Below are positions 54,252-63,834 of a stretch of 64,000 nt of DNA, piece after piece; the stretch's first letter is position 1, and every line of letters starts with the position of its first letter. The notes below the pieces were generated by a model. That model did no database searches. It saw only the letters and a program-made list of their open reading frames with translations, and was not told where the DNA came from. The position numbers and the translations under genes are program-made. Where the stretch lies: the NCBI GenBank assembly GCA_000949895.1, contig JWIT01000002.1, positions 124,001 through 188,000 of the forward strand. Reading direction: 5' to 3'. The DNA is from Agrobacterium arsenijevicii. Lineage in GTDB: Bacteria > Pseudomonadota > Alphaproteobacteria > Rhizobiales > Rhizobiaceae.

Positions 54252-56600
54252 TCAGGCGTTTTCCTTCACCGGCGGTTTGGCGTCGCCGTAATAGGCGGCA
54301 AACGTCTCGTGATAATGTTCCGAACCACCGGGGCCGGCATAACGCTGCAATTCCGTCATGTCGGTCTTGTTCAACACGATGCCCAGCGTCTTGTTGGCGA
54401 TCTGCGGTTCGTTGGCCATCAGGTTCTGTACCATCTGGATCGGCGTCTTGCCCCATTCCGTCACGAAAACGAAACCGTCCACCTGCGGCGCGAAGGCTTT
54501 CGCGTCGATGACGGGAACGACGGGTGCAAGGTCGACGATGATGTAGTCGCAGGCCTCACGCGCCGATTCGATGAATTTGCGCATGCCGGAGGAAGCCAAC
54601 AATTCACTTGAATGCGCGAACTGGTTGCTGGTGGAAACCGGCAGGATGCCCATCTTCGTGCGGGTATCGACCTTTACCGCCTGCGTCCACGGTATCTCGT
54701 CAAGGACGACCTCCACCAGACCGGCGGATTGTCGGGTCGTCAGCATGCGGCTGAGGCCGGGGTTGCGGATGTCGGCATCCACCACAAGCGTGCGCTTGCC
54801 GGTGGAGGCGATCAGGCCGGCGAGATTAAGCGCGACGACCGACTTGCCCTCATTCGGCAGGCAGGAGATGACGCCGATAACCCGGCACTGGCGCTCCTGA
54901 ATGACAACATCCGCCGTCAGCTTCACATTGCGAAGCGTCTCCGCAAAGCTGGAGCGCGGGCTGTCGACGGCAAGGCGCAGCATTTTCTGGAACGAGACCT
55001 GGCCGCTTTCGTCGATGGTCGTGTTCTCACTGCCGGGGGTGGCGGCAGCGGTGCCCGACTTTGCGGTTTCCGCACCCCTCTCCCCGATAAAGGGCAGGTA
55101 GCCCAGAAAACGCATGCGCAGATTGTCGCGCACATCGTTGCCGGTGTGGAAAAACCGATCCCGGAACTCAAGTAGCGCTGCGATACCGCCGCCCAGCATC
55201 AGGCCGAGAATGACCGAAAGCGCCATGGTCATGGTCTTTTTCGGGCTGGACGGAGCTGTCGGCAGACCTGCTTCCGAGATGATGCGGGCCTTGGCGATCG
55301 GCAGCGACTGCTTCTGGGATGCTTCTTCGAAGCGGCCGAGATAGGACTGGTAAAGCGTGCGCAGCGCGGTTGCCCGTTGCTCAAGCTCACGCAATTGCAC
55401 CATGGTGATATTGGCCTGCGAATTGCGGCCCGCCACGCGGTCGATATTGTCGCGCAGCGATTGCACACGGGAATTGGAGACGTCGTATTCGTTCTTCAGG
55501 CTGCCCGTGACCTGCTGCAATTCCTGGTAAATCTGTCTTGCAATCTCTTTCTTCTCACCCTCCAGCGCTGCCGCTTGCGGATGATCGGCACCGAATTGCT
55601 GGATGACGCCCTGCAATCGGTCCGAGATTGTGATGTAGCGCTTGCGAAGGTCCTGAATGACTGAATTGTCGGCATCCCGTGCGGAAACGACCGCATTGTC
55701 GACAGCCGCATCCGGTCCCCGGTCGATGATGGATTTGTACTGGCCATAACGGGCCGCAGCCGTCGCGACGTCCGCCTGCGCGGCAATCAGCTGGCCGTTG
55801 AGATCGGCCAGCTGGCCTTCAGACATCAGCTCGCCGCGCGAGGAAACGATATTATTGTCCGTCTTGAATTTTTCGACCGCAAGCTGGGCGGCCTGCGCCC
55901 GCTGGTTCAGGTCGCTCATGCGCTCCTGCAACCACACGGAGGCGCGCTCGCTGGCGTCGAAATTGGCGTTCAGCTGTTCGGTCAGATAGGCTTGCGCGTA
56001 GGTCTTGGCGATCAGCGCCGCAAGCTGCCGGTCCGTCGAACGGGTGGAGATGGCGATGACCGAACTGCGGCCGACACGCTCCACGATCAGCGATTGTTGC
56101 AGCACGGCGGCGGCCTTTTCGCGGCGTCCGGCGCGGATTGCCGCGTCGGAGGCCGGGGGATCGCCCGGCAGGATAAGGTCGACAATGCCGCGCACGGAGG
56201 ATTTTACGAGATCGACCGGCGACATCGACGGATTGACGATGGTGTCGTTCTCATCGAGTTTGGCCTTGTCGACCACGGTCAGCGCCATTTCCTTGGATTT
56301 CAAAATTTCCACGGCGCTGGCGATGCGGTTGTCGACGATCTGGGCGGCGGGTACCGGCGATTCCTCTTCCGCGTAGCGGGAAAGACTTTCATCCAGCAAC
56401 ACCTGCGTCATCGCGGTGTAAACGGGGGTCGCAAGCACCAGATAAAGGCCGGCCAGAACCACGGCGGCGATGACCGAGGCGGCAATGACATTGGCGCGAC
56501 GCACCACGGCGGCCCAGAGGCGGTCGAGGTCGATGAAGGTGTCGGCATCCTTGCCGGGATCCGGAAAACCGATGCTGGATTTAAAGGTCTTGTGGTGCAT
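54252..56600 (-). CDS. exoP: ExoP, succinoglycan chain-length/export protein with BY-kinase domain
   Basis: 782 residues, close to S. meliloti ExoP. The N-terminal Wzz domain is flanked by helices near residues 36-56 and 440-460. A proline-rich segment (LPTAPSSPKK) precedes the second helix, as in the family, and long coiled-coil stretches lie between. The cytoplasmic kinase-like domain has a P-loop-type SCLPNEGKSVVALNLAG and Walker A'-like VVDADIRNPG. The C-terminal tail carries several tyrosines (YAGPGGSEHYHETFAAYYGD), candidate autophosphorylation sites. It controls polymer length and transport. Confidence 0.95.
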   Translation of the reverse strand: MHHKTFKSSIGFPDPGKDADTFIDLDRLWAAVVRRANVIAASVIAAVVLAGLYLVLATPVYTAMTQVLLDESLSRYAEEESPVPAAQIVDNRIASAVEILKSKEMALTVVDKAKLDENDTIVNPSMSPVDLVKSSVRGIVDLILPGDPPASDAAIRAGRREKAAAVLQQSLIVERVGRSSVIAISTRSTDRQLAALIAKTYAQAYLTEQLNANFDASERASVWLQERMSDLNQRAQAAQLAVEKFKTDNNIVSSRGELMSEGQLADLNGQLIAAQADVATAAARYGQYKSIIDRGPDAAVDNAVVSARDADNSVIQDLRKRYITISDRLQGVIQQFGADHPQAAALEGEKKEIARQIYQELQQVTGSLKNEYDVSNSRVQSLRDNIDRVAGRNSQANITMVQLRELEQRATALRTLYQSYLGRFEEASQKQSLPIAKARIISEAGLPTAPSSPKKTMTMALSVILGLMLGGGIAALLEFRDRFFHTGNDVRDNLRMRFLGYLPFIGERGAETAKSGTAAATPGSENTTIDESGQVSFQKMLRLAVDSPRSSFAETLRNVKLTADVVIQERQCRVIGVISCLPNEGKSVVALNLAGLIASTGKRTLVVDADIRNPGLSRMLTTRQSAGLVEVVLDEIPWTQAVKVDTRTKMGILPVSTSNQFAHSSELLASSGMRKFIESAREACDYIIVDLAPVVPVIDAKAFAPQVDGFVFVTEWGKTPIQMVQNLMANEPQIANKTLGIVLNKTDMTELQRYAGPGGSEHYHETFAAYYGDAKPPVKENA

Positions 56601-56630
56601 GGACCTACCTTGTGAATTAAAAATGGTACG

Positions 56631-56659
56631 CGGGAAGCCGAGCCATGCTCGCCTTCCCG
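56631..56659 (-). terminator. Terminator-like hairpin between exoN and exoP
   Basis: CGGGAAG/CTTCCCG and, after one C-C mismatch, CGAG/CTCG form an 11-bp stem around a 5-nt loop (56631-56659). Read on the minus strand it is followed, after several nt, by a TTTTT run. It could attenuate transcription from exoN into exoP. Confidence 0.55.
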
Positions 56660-56707
56660 CCCCCCGTTATTGGTGCGCCGGCCGCCTCTCCGGTGGCGCG
56701 ATTAAAA

Positions 56708-57613
56708 TCAGGCCGCCTGAACGCGGCTTTCGTGGTTTGCGACCAGTTCCTTCACGGAGGCAAGAACCTGCGCCTCCATGTCGGCACGCATCAGCGAGAA
56801 GGCGACATTGGCGGCGATGAAGCCCTGCTTGCTGCCGCAGTCGAATGTGCGTCCGCTATATTTCTGCGCGTGGAAAGCCTGCTTTTCGGCGAGCCGTTTC
56901 ATGCCGTCGGTCAGCTGGATTTCATTGCCCGCGCCGCGCTCCTGCTTGGCGAGGATATCGAAGATTTCCGGCTGCAGAATATAACGGCCGTTCAGGTAAT
57001 AATTCGAAGGCGCCTTGGATGGTTCCGGCTTCTCGACCATTTCGGTGACACCAAAGCCGTGGTGGACTTTCTCACCGACGCCAACGACGCCGTAGGACGA
57101 CACTTCTTCCGGCAGGCATTCCTCAACACCGAGAATATTGCCGCCGACCTCGTCGTAAAGTTCCATCAGCCCGGCAATGCAGCCGCGTGCGCCATAGGAA
57201 ACCATATCCGGCAGAAGCAGTGCGAAAGGCTCCTTGCCCACCAGTTCGCGGGCACACCAGACGGCGTGGCCGAGACCGAGCGGCACCTGCTGGCGCGTAT
57301 AGCTGACGGTGCCGGCGACCGGCAGCATCTTTTCAAGCTGCAATACCTGCACCGTCTTGCCGGAGCGGGTCAGCGTGTTGATGAGCTCGGGCGCGCTGTC
57401 GAAATAGTCTTCGATGGCGGTCTTGTTGCGGCTGGTCACGAAAATAATATGCTCGATGCCGGCCTGCATGGCTTCATCGACGGCATATTGCACGACCGGC
57501 CGGTCGACGATCGTCAGCATTTCCTTCGGCATCGCCTTGGTGGCGGGCAAAAACCGCGTGCCGTTGCCGGCTACGGGAATGACGGCTTTTCTGACAGTTC
57601 TGTTCAGGTCCAT
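56708..57613 (-). CDS. exoN: UTP-glucose-1-phosphate uridylyltransferase (ExoN)
   Basis: 301 residues from the ATG at 57613 (AAGGAGAACGCG ahead). The nucleotide-binding motif [19 protein letters not shown] and the [20 protein letters not shown] segment identify the GalU/ExoN family making UDP-glucose, the activated sugar for succinoglycan. It lies between exoO and exoP as in S. meliloti. The genome may have another galU; this copy is part of the exo cluster. Confidence 0.95.
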   Translation of the reverse strand: MDLNRTVRKAVIPVAGNGTRFLPATKAMPKEMLTIVDRPVVQYAVDEAMQAGIEHIIFVTSRNKTAIEDYFDSAPELINTLTRSGKTVQVLQLEKMLPVAGTVSYTRQQVPLGLGHAVWCARELVGKEPFALLLPDMVSYGARGCIAGLMELYDEVGGNILGVEECLPEEVSSYGVVGVGEKVHHGFGVTEMVEKPEPSKAPSNYYLNGRYILQPEIFDILAKQERGAGNEIQLTDGMKRLAEKQAFHAQKYSGRTFDCGSKQGFIAANVAFSLMRADMEAQVLASVKELVANHESRVQAA

Positions 57614-57650
57614 CGCGTTCTCCTTCATCAAGGTTTGATCTGTCCCCAGT

Positions 57651-57693
57651 CCGCTTGCAGATCCGCCCGCTTGCAGACTTGTCCGCTCGCAAA
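57651..57693. repeat. Three tandem 16-bp repeats between exoO and exoN
   Basis: CCGCTTGCAGA at 57651-57661 and 57667-57677, and the variant CCGCTCGCAAA at 57683-57693, have an exact 16-bp period. They fill most of the 82-bp gap between the exoO stop and the exoN start. No coding function is apparent. Confidence 0.7.
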
Positions 57694-57695
57694 TC

Positions 57696-58691
57696 TTACG
57701 AAATCTGCCTTTTCACCCCAGTATTTGCCGCGGGCGCAAACATCGCGTCCCGCAACCTTCTTAGCCGTACCGCAATGGGCATTCTTAAATGGCCCAGCAC
57801 GGCAGGATCTCTGATCGTGGTCTTCAAGGCGTCGATAATCGAACGGCGCTTGAGGTCTTCCACCAATGTCAGGAAATTATAGGCCAGCCGCAGGCTGCGG
57901 CTTCTTGCCTGCTGCGCATCCATGGCGGCGGGCAGCAGCGTGTAATGGCTCAAAAACGTCTGATCCGCCTTCATCATCGCTTCGACGTGATGAATTTCGA
58001 GCACACGCGAGATCGAGCCTTCGCGGATATTATATATGTAACCCGGTTTCGGCTCGATGACGCAGAGGCCGCCGGCGGCAAGTGCCGAGGCCAGCAGAAT
58101 ATAGTCCTCGCCGATGCGGATATCCTCCTGGAAGCGCAGCCCTTCCGAGTTCAGGAAATCGCGCCGGAACATCGGCTTCATGTAGCCGAAGTTGAAGGTG
58201 GAGCGGAAAAGGATGTTAGAGGAAATGAAGTCCTCAAGGGTGAGGACGGGCCGCTCCTCCAGAAATTCTTCCGGAAACATCGTCTCCATCGGCCTGTCAT
58301 CGGCATAGGCGACATCGAGATTATCGACCGCAATCACCGCATTGGCGGCCTCTGCCCGGCACAACATGCAGGCGGAGCGTTCGGGGCGGATGACATCGTC
58401 GGAATCGAGAACGGCGATAAAACGTCCCGTCGCGGCGTCGATGCCGGCATTGCGTGCGCCGCCCGGCCCGAGGTTGTGTTCAAGCGCAAGCAGCTTGACG
58501 CGCGGATCGGTGGCGGCAATGGCCTCGACGAGCGGGATCGTCTGGTCGGCGGAGCGGTCGTCCACGACGATCACTTCCAGCGTCACTCCCTGCTGGTCGA
58601 GCGCGCTTTGAATGGCGGCTTCGATCGTCTCGGCGGCATTATAGGCGGCGATGACGAAGCTGATATCGGGCTGAGGGTTAAGGTTCTCCAT
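57696..58691 (-). CDS. exoO: Succinoglycan glucosyltransferase ExoO
   Basis: 331 residues, GT2 family: [20 protein letters not shown] at the start, [12 protein letters not shown] and the DxD-type [11 protein letters not shown] (about residue 96), then the acceptor-side region with [16 protein letters not shown]. In S. meliloti ExoO adds one of the later glucose residues of the octasaccharide. The identification rests on order exoM-exoO-exoN and family. It starts one base inside the exoM stop. Confidence 0.92.
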   Translation of the reverse strand: MENLNPQPDISFVIAAYNAAETIEAAIQSALDQQGVTLEVIVVDDRSADQTIPLVEAIAATDPRVKLLALEHNLGPGGARNAGIDAATGRFIAVLDSDDVIRPERSACMLCRAEAANAVIAVDNLDVAYADDRPMETMFPEEFLEERPVLTLEDFISSNILFRSTFNFGYMKPMFRRDFLNSEGLRFQEDIRIGEDYILLASALAAGGLCVIEPKPGYIYNIREGSISRVLEIHHVEAMMKADQTFLSHYTLLPAAMDAQQARSRSLRLAYNFLTLVEDLKRRSIIDALKTTIRDPAVLGHLRMPIAVRLRRLRDAMFAPAANTGVKRQIS

Positions 58692-59635
58692 CAGGTCGCC
58701 TCCACCGTTCCGTATTGGCGAATTTCACGCACCCCGAAGGCGCCGCTTACCGAGCCCATATGCAGGGCGCCGCGCAGCGCATAGCGGTTGCGGCGCACGG
58801 CGTTGAAACCGTTCAGCGCGGCAAAGACGGCGCAATAGAGCACTTTCGAACCGGCCTTCACCACCTGCACCATGCGTCGTGCACCGGGCTTCTTTTCAGC
58901 CAGCACACGGCCATGGGTCTGGCCGGAGCGGAAGCGGCGTTTGGCAAGCCACATGAAACGGGCACGGCGTTCCGGCACCGGCTCGGAAAGCATGGCGTTT
59001 TCCGCAAAGGCGATGCGACCGCCCGCGGCGTGAAGATGCGAGAAAAAATGGGTGTCTTCGCCGCCGCTCTGGCCGAGCGCCAGTGCGAAACGCCGGTCCT
59101 TCACCGATGGCGCATCCATTTTGAGAAGCGTGTTGCAGGTGTAACCGGTGATGATCTCGCCGCTCACCCAGACGGGAACCGTCGAATGAAAATCGCCGCG
59201 CTTCATCCAGCTAGGCGCGTTTTCCCGGTAAACCGCCGTCACGGGGCCGAGGACGACTTCCGCATCGGTTGCATCAGCTTTTTCGAGAAGCGCTGCGAGC
59301 CAATGCGGCGGGGCCGTCTCATCGTCATCGATAAAGGCCAGATAGTCGGCCCGGCATTCCGAAAGGCAGGCATTGCGGGCAATCGAGATGTTCGATTTCG
59401 GGCAATGGACATAGGTGATTTCGAAAGGCGAGGTTTCGCGCAGCCGGTCCACACTTGCCTTGGCGCTCGGTTGCTCATCATTATCAGCGACGATCAGGCG
59501 AACGGTCACACCTTCAGGCACTTCCAGCTCGAAGAGTGACAGAAGTGTGGCAACCAGCGCCGGGCGTCTGTAGGTGCAGATGCCGATATCGACGGTCTTT
59601 GAATTGCGTGGATCGGTGACGGTGAGGTCGGTCAT
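58691..59635 (-). CDS. exoM: Succinoglycan glucosyltransferase ExoM
   Basis: 314 residues from the ATG at 59635 (the ATGA overlaps the exoA stop). GT2 family with DIGICTYRRPALVATLLSLF and the AFIDDDETAPPHWLAALLEK DxD region. ExoM adds the fourth sugar (glucose) in the S. meliloti pathway. A possible amphipathic segment lies in the C-terminal half. Name assigned from gene order and similarity of pattern. Confidence 0.92.
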   Translation of the reverse strand: MTDLTVTDPRNSKTVDIGICTYRRPALVATLLSLFELEVPEGVTVRLIVADNDEQPSAKASVDRLRETSPFEITYVHCPKSNISIARNACLSECRADYLAFIDDDETAPPHWLAALLEKADATDAEVVLGPVTAVYRENAPSWMKRGDFHSTVPVWVSGEIITGYTCNTLLKMDAPSVKDRRFALALGQSGGEDTHFFSHLHAAGGRIAFAENAMLSEPVPERRARFMWLAKRRFRSGQTHGRVLAEKKPGARRMVQVVKAGSKVLYCAVFAALNGFNAVRRNRYALRGALHMGSVSGAFGVREIRQYGTVEAT

Positions 59636-60630
59636 GAGACAGCCTTTCTTCCCCGGAATTTCAGGAGTTCCAGCCAGAAGCCGGTGGACCACGCCAGATG
59701 CATCACCATTGCTGAAAAGGCGGCGAGCGGGCCGTATGGGTTTTTCTGACCTATTGCCATCCACAAGCCATAACCCACACATGCGGCGATCCAGAGGCCG
59801 AGCGGAATAAGAGCTGCCCAATGCACAAGTGACAGCAGGGCAAGCACGAAAACCGGCAGGACAGCGAGCGGAATCATCTGACGGATCTTCGGGATCGACC
59901 GATGTTTCAGAAGGTTCTTTGCCCGGCCACGGCCATAGGCGAGATATTGCCTAAACAGCGGCATGACACTGTCGCGCGGATAATAGGTCATGCGGGTCTT
60001 GTCGGTCATCCAGATGCGGAAACCGGATTTGCGCAGCCGGAAATCCAGTTCGGCATCCTCATTGTGGCTGAAGCTTTCGTCGTAACCGCCAACCGCGTCG
60101 AATGCGGCGATCCGCATCAGCGCGTGGTGGCCATGGTCGATCCAGTGTCCCTTGGCGCCTTCACGGTGCTTGGAGCCGCCATTGCCGAGTTTGGAGTTCT
60201 GGGCGATTGCCGTCGCCTTCTGGAACAGGCCGTGGCCGACCGTATCCATGGCGACCACGATGGAATCCGCGCCGGTGCGTTCGGCATCCTCGATCAGCCT
60301 TTGGCAATAATCATCAGGATAATCGCCATGGGCGTCGATGCGGATCAGATAGTCGAACTCTTCGCCGAAGGTGGAAACGGCAAGGTTGATACCGGCGCTC
60401 TGGATGCGTTTGGGATTTGGAAGGAGTGTGACGCGATCATCCGTGGCGGCAAAGGCGGAAATGATGTCGCGGGTTCCGTCCTTGCTGCCGCCGTCGGCAA
60501 CGACGATGCGGAAAAGATGCCCCTCCATCGCGCCGGTGAATTTCCGCAGCAACGCCTCGATCGTCTTTGCCTCGTTGAGGCAGGGAATGACGATCAGAGT
60601 TCTGATGCCGGATTTGACGCGACCTTCCAT
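59632..60630 (-). CDS. exoA: Succinoglycan glucosyltransferase ExoA
   Basis: 332 residues from the ATG at 60630, chosen because AGGGGG precedes it by six nt; an ATG at 60648 overlapping the exoL stop is the alternative. GT2 core: IVIPCLNEAKTIEALLRKF and VVADGGSKDGT. C-terminal hydrophobic segments (LPVFVLALLSLVHWAALIPL and another) anchor it to the membrane. ExoA adds the first glucose to the galactose-lipid in S. meliloti. Confidence 0.93.
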   Translation of the reverse strand: MEGRVKSGIRTLIVIPCLNEAKTIEALLRKFTGAMEGHLFRIVVADGGSKDGTRDIISAFAATDDRVTLLPNPKRIQSAGINLAVSTFGEEFDYLIRIDAHGDYPDDYCQRLIEDAERTGADSIVVAMDTVGHGLFQKATAIAQNSKLGNGGSKHREGAKGHWIDHGHHALMRIAAFDAVGGYDESFSHNEDAELDFRLRKSGFRIWMTDKTRMTYYPRDSVMPLFRQYLAYGRGRAKNLLKHRSIPKIRQMIPLAVLPVFVLALLSLVHWAALIPLGLWIAACVGYGLWMAIGQKNPYGPLAAFSAMVMHLAWSTGFWLELLKFRGRKAVS

Positions 60631-60647
60631 GATGTGCCCCCTACGCA

Positions 60648-61829
60648 TTACACGGGTGAAAACGCAGCTTCACGGGCATGGCCGGAAGCGGATTTGGCGA
60701 GAGAGGACAATTGCTGGACCAGCTGACGGCAATCGTCGCGGTCGGTCAGCCATTGTTTTTTATCGAGTGCCGACAGGGCGCCGAAGGCGTCCGTGTAGGT
60801 TTGCGGTGTCATGCTCTCGAAAAGAGCGGCCAGATTGTCGGCTCCTGCGTTTTGCAGGGCAAAACCGATATTGCGTTTTTCGATGAAGCGGGCGGTTTCC
60901 GTGCCGGCAAGCGCAATCGGCAGGGTGCCATAAAGGCAGCCCTCGTAAAGCCGGTTGGGCAGCAGCCAGCTCGAATTCTGGCCTTCCTCGAAAAAGTCGA
61001 TCGCCCAGGTGAACTGCACTTCATTGTAGATGGCGGCCAGATCCTCGGGGTTCTTGTAGGCGCCGTGGAAATGCACATGCGGAGCAGCAGCGACGAAGCC
61101 GTCGAAATCCGCAAACTCGGAATAGGCCGGCCGGCCGCGCAGTATGATTTCGACCTTGCCATCCATGCGCCGAGCAAAATCGGCGAGGATTTCCAGCGAT
61201 TTGCGGCAGCGAAGCGCGCCGAACCAGCCGATTTTCCACGGCTCACCGGGCGCAGGTGGGCGTGGTTGCTGCGCGGGCGCAACGGTAGCGTCAAGCGCCA
61301 GCACCTTGTTTTCCTGCAGCAGAACCGGAAGGTTTAAGCCTGAGACCGGTTTGAAATAATGCTCCACGAAAGCCGGAGAGCTCGTCACCAGCAGCTTGGC
61401 GTCATGGGCGAAATAACGTTGCGCTGCGTTGAGGAATTGTCCGGGCTTGCCCTTGTTCAGAAGCAGGCGGTGAATGTCGAGACATTCGTAAACCAGCGCA
61501 GGCTCCCGATCGTAAAGCGACATGGCCCGTTTCGCGAGAGCCAGCATTTCCAGATTTCTGGCAAGAATGACATCGGGAACCGGAATGCCGTGCAACGTTT
61601 TGCCAAGCGAAAGGCTGGCTTTCGCCACCGCCGCCATGCGCTGAAGAAACTGCCCGTCGGCGGTTTCTCCGAGAATGACGGGTACGACGCCGTCGATCTC
61701 CGCAAGCCGGTTCTGTCCGCGCCGGAAGCCGGCCAGCGTGACCCGTGCCCCGCCCGCAAGCAAGGTCAGCACCCGCCGGCGAATGGCGGGGTCCGACAGA
61801 TCATGCGCGAGATAAAGAACATGGGTCAT
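60648..61829 (-). CDS. exoL: Succinoglycan glucosyltransferase ExoL
   Basis: 393 residues from the ATG at 61829. It lacks a clear GT2 pattern and reads like a GT4-type two-lobed enzyme (YLAHDLSDPAIRRRVLTLL near the start; WKIGWFGALRCRKSLEILAD near residue 220). ExoL adds a glucose after ExoA in S. meliloti. The assignment depends on the conserved order K-L-A and a length close to the S. meliloti protein. Confidence 0.92.
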   Translation of the reverse strand: MTHVLYLAHDLSDPAIRRRVLTLLAGGARVTLAGFRRGQNRLAEIDGVVPVILGETADGQFLQRMAAVAKASLSLGKTLHGIPVPDVILARNLEMLALAKRAMSLYDREPALVYECLDIHRLLLNKGKPGQFLNAAQRYFAHDAKLLVTSSPAFVEHYFKPVSGLNLPVLLQENKVLALDATVAPAQQPRPPAPGEPWKIGWFGALRCRKSLEILADFARRMDGKVEIILRGRPAYSEFADFDGFVAAAPHVHFHGAYKNPEDLAAIYNEVQFTWAIDFFEEGQNSSWLLPNRLYEGCLYGTLPIALAGTETARFIEKRNIGFALQNAGADNLAALFESMTPQTYTDAFGALSALDKKQWLTDRDDCRQLVQQLSSLAKSASGHAREAAFSPV

Positions 61830-61889
61830 GCATGGGTTCCGGTTGGTTTCATGCGTCAAGGACGCCGCGGCTCAGGTTCAAAAAGGCGG

Positions 61890-62681
61890 TCAGTTGAGTG
61901 CGCAGGCGATGGATTCGGGAAACTGGCATTTGTCGCCGAGCGCCGTGAAGGCAAACCGGTCGATGGTCATCTGGGTCGTGCCGGAATAGGAAAAGGCACC
62001 CATCCAGTCCTTCAGCGTGTCGGTTCCCCACAGGCTGAAGAAAATCTTCTGGGCGTTCTGCGGGATTTTCGTCGCGTCCGTGACTTCGTGGACGAGCTTG
62101 CCATTGACGTAATAACGCAGGCGCTGCGGTTCCCAGACAAAGGCGTAATCGTTGAAGCCGGCATCGGCCCCGCCTGCCACCGGGACCAGCTTCTCATTGC
62201 CGCCCTTGGCGGAAACATACTGGTTCAGCTGTACCTGAGCCGTATTCTTGCCGAGAACCTCGAAGTCGATTTCATCATGGGGCTTTTTGTCGGTTGGGCC
62301 GATATAGGTGAAGAAAGCGGAATTCAGCCCGGAGCCGGTGGCGGCTTTCAGCCGTGCTTCATAGGTGCCGTAGCGATACCGCCCCTTGGTCTGGATTTCC
62401 CCGCAGGCGAAGTTGCGATCGCCAGCCTTGGCTTCTTCAAAGCCGAGCGTCAGCTGGCCGTTTTCCACCGTCGCCAGCTTCTTCGACCAGGTGCAGTTCT
62501 GATGCGAACCGTTGTTCCAGCCGTCGGAGACGTACCAGAACGACCTGTCCATCGTATCGAAGTTTTCGATGAAGGATGCACCGTTGCCTTCTTGTGCCTG
62601 GCTCGGTGTCGTGAAGGGTGTCGCCAGCAGGGCGGCGGCGAGAAGAATGCGTGTCTGAACGCGGGTGACAAATGTTGTCAT
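61890..62681 (-). CDS. exoK: Secreted beta-glycanase ExoK (GH16)
   Basis: 263 residues with a signal peptide (ending SQAQ). The GH16 catalytic motif is in HDEIDFEVLG (about residue 135: two catalytic Glu around an Asp). WYVSDGWNNGSHQNCTWSKK near the N-terminus and the jelly-roll pattern fit. In S. meliloti ExoK cleaves nascent succinoglycan to low-molecular-weight forms. It is 5 bp downstream of exoH. Confidence 0.95.
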   Translation of the reverse strand: MTTFVTRVQTRILLAAALLATPFTTPSQAQEGNGASFIENFDTMDRSFWYVSDGWNNGSHQNCTWSKKLATVENGQLTLGFEEAKAGDRNFACGEIQTKGRYRYGTYEARLKAATGSGLNSAFFTYIGPTDKKPHDEIDFEVLGKNTAQVQLNQYVSAKGGNEKLVPVAGGADAGFNDYAFVWEPQRLRYYVNGKLVHEVTDATKIPQNAQKIFFSLWGTDTLKDWMGAFSYSGTTQMTIDRFAFTALGDKCQFPESIACALN

Positions 62682-62685
62682 TGGT

Positions 62686-63834
62686 TCACCTCTGTCGTTG
62701 CGAATAAAGTGTTTCGGATGTGGGCGGACCGATCATAGAGGCCCGTTTTGCGGCAAAATCGGCCGTCGTCTTGCGTTTGCCGTTTCGGCTTCCGGTGAGT
62801 ATGGCGTAGACGGCCGGCAGGTATTTGCGGGTCTGGGCGTTGCTGACCACCAGAATTGCAAAGGCGGAAAGCGTCGCGATAACGTAGAAGGCCGGATAGA
62901 AATCGGGTCCGCCCTTGTTCCACACCATCCACATGATGACGAGCAGCGGATAATGGGCGCAGAATATCCAGAAGCTGAGGCTTCCGGTTTCGGAAAGCCG
63001 CTTGCCGAGCCTGCTCCGGATCAAAAGCGCCGAAGATGCCCAGAAACCCAGTGCTCCGAAAACTGCGAGCAAATTGCGCGACATGTTCAGCCAGAAAGTG
63101 AATTCCGGGCCGGTGAAATAGAGGCCTGTCGCCAGCATGGCTGCGGCGACAAAGGTCACAGCCATGATCGGGAAGGCGTAAGGGTCGAGCGCCTTGACGT
63201 TGACGCGGTGCAGGGCAAGCGCAATGCCGAGCGAAAAGCTGAAGAGGATGGATTTTTTCTGGACGATGAAGATCGTCAGATCCGGCAGGGCAGTGATGAA
63301 AAGCAGCAGGGCGAGCGTCGGCAGCGCAAAGCGGCGCATGAGAAAGGCGAGCACCGGCGACAGCAGGATGCAGACGAACAGGTCGCGCAGGAAATAGAGC
63401 GGCACATTCACCGGCAGTTCTTCAAGTGCGGTTCCATGGCTGATGATTTCACGCGCGGTGGCGTTCCAGAGATCCGGGAAATAACCCACACCGACATCGA
63501 ACAGCTGGACCAGCAAAACGACGGCAAACAGCGCACCGTTCCAGATGAAGAAGGGCAAGAGCACTGTCTTCGACTTCGAGCGGATCGTCGCCGAGTAATC
63601 GAATTCGCTCATGCCACGGCGAAACAGCAAATATCCGGAAATGGCGCTGAGACAGGGCACGCCGATGCGAAACAGGGCATCGCCCAGAAAAATGCGCAGC
63701 CAGTCGAAGAAGCCGTAAAGGCCAAGAAATGGGCTGGTTTCGGCATCGTGCGGCACATGGACGAACACGATTCCGGAGATCAGCAATATACGCATCAAAT
63801 TGATACGGGAGGATAGGTTCTGATCGACAGTCAC
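62686..63834 (-). CDS. exoH: Succinoglycan succinyltransferase ExoH
   Basis: About 382 residues from a GTG at 63834, which has AGGGG eight nt upstream; GTGs at 63843 and 63864 are alternatives. An acyltransferase 3-type membrane protein with about ten helices. INLMRILLISGIVFVHVPHD at the start carries the family Arg-His pair. ExoH adds the succinyl groups on the extracellular polymer precursor. It is the last gene fully inside the window; exoI/T or similar genes would lie upstream. Confidence 0.93.
   Translation of the reverse strand: MTVDQNLSSRINLMRILLISGIVFVHVPHDAETSPFLGLYGFFDWLRIFLGDALFRIGVPCLSAISGYLLFRRGMSEFDYSATIRSKSKTVLLPFFIWNGALFAVVLLVQLFDVGVGYFPDLWNATAREIISHGTALEELPVNVPLYFLRDLFVCILLSPVLAFLMRRFALPTLALLLFITALPDLTIFIVQKKSILFSFSLGIALALHRVNVKALDPYAFPIMAVTFVAAAMLATGLYFTGPEFTFWLNMSRNLLAVFGALGFWASSALLIRSRLGKRLSETGSLSFWIFCAHYPLLVIMWMVWNKGGPDFYPAFYVIATLSAFAILVVSNAQTRKYLPAVYAILTGSRNGKRKTTADFAAKRASMIGPPTSETLYSQRQR

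Noticed and set aside
57474..57692. Small open frame spanning the exoO-exoN gap
   Set aside because: Its residues come from the 16-bp tandem repeats and the antisense of exoN.
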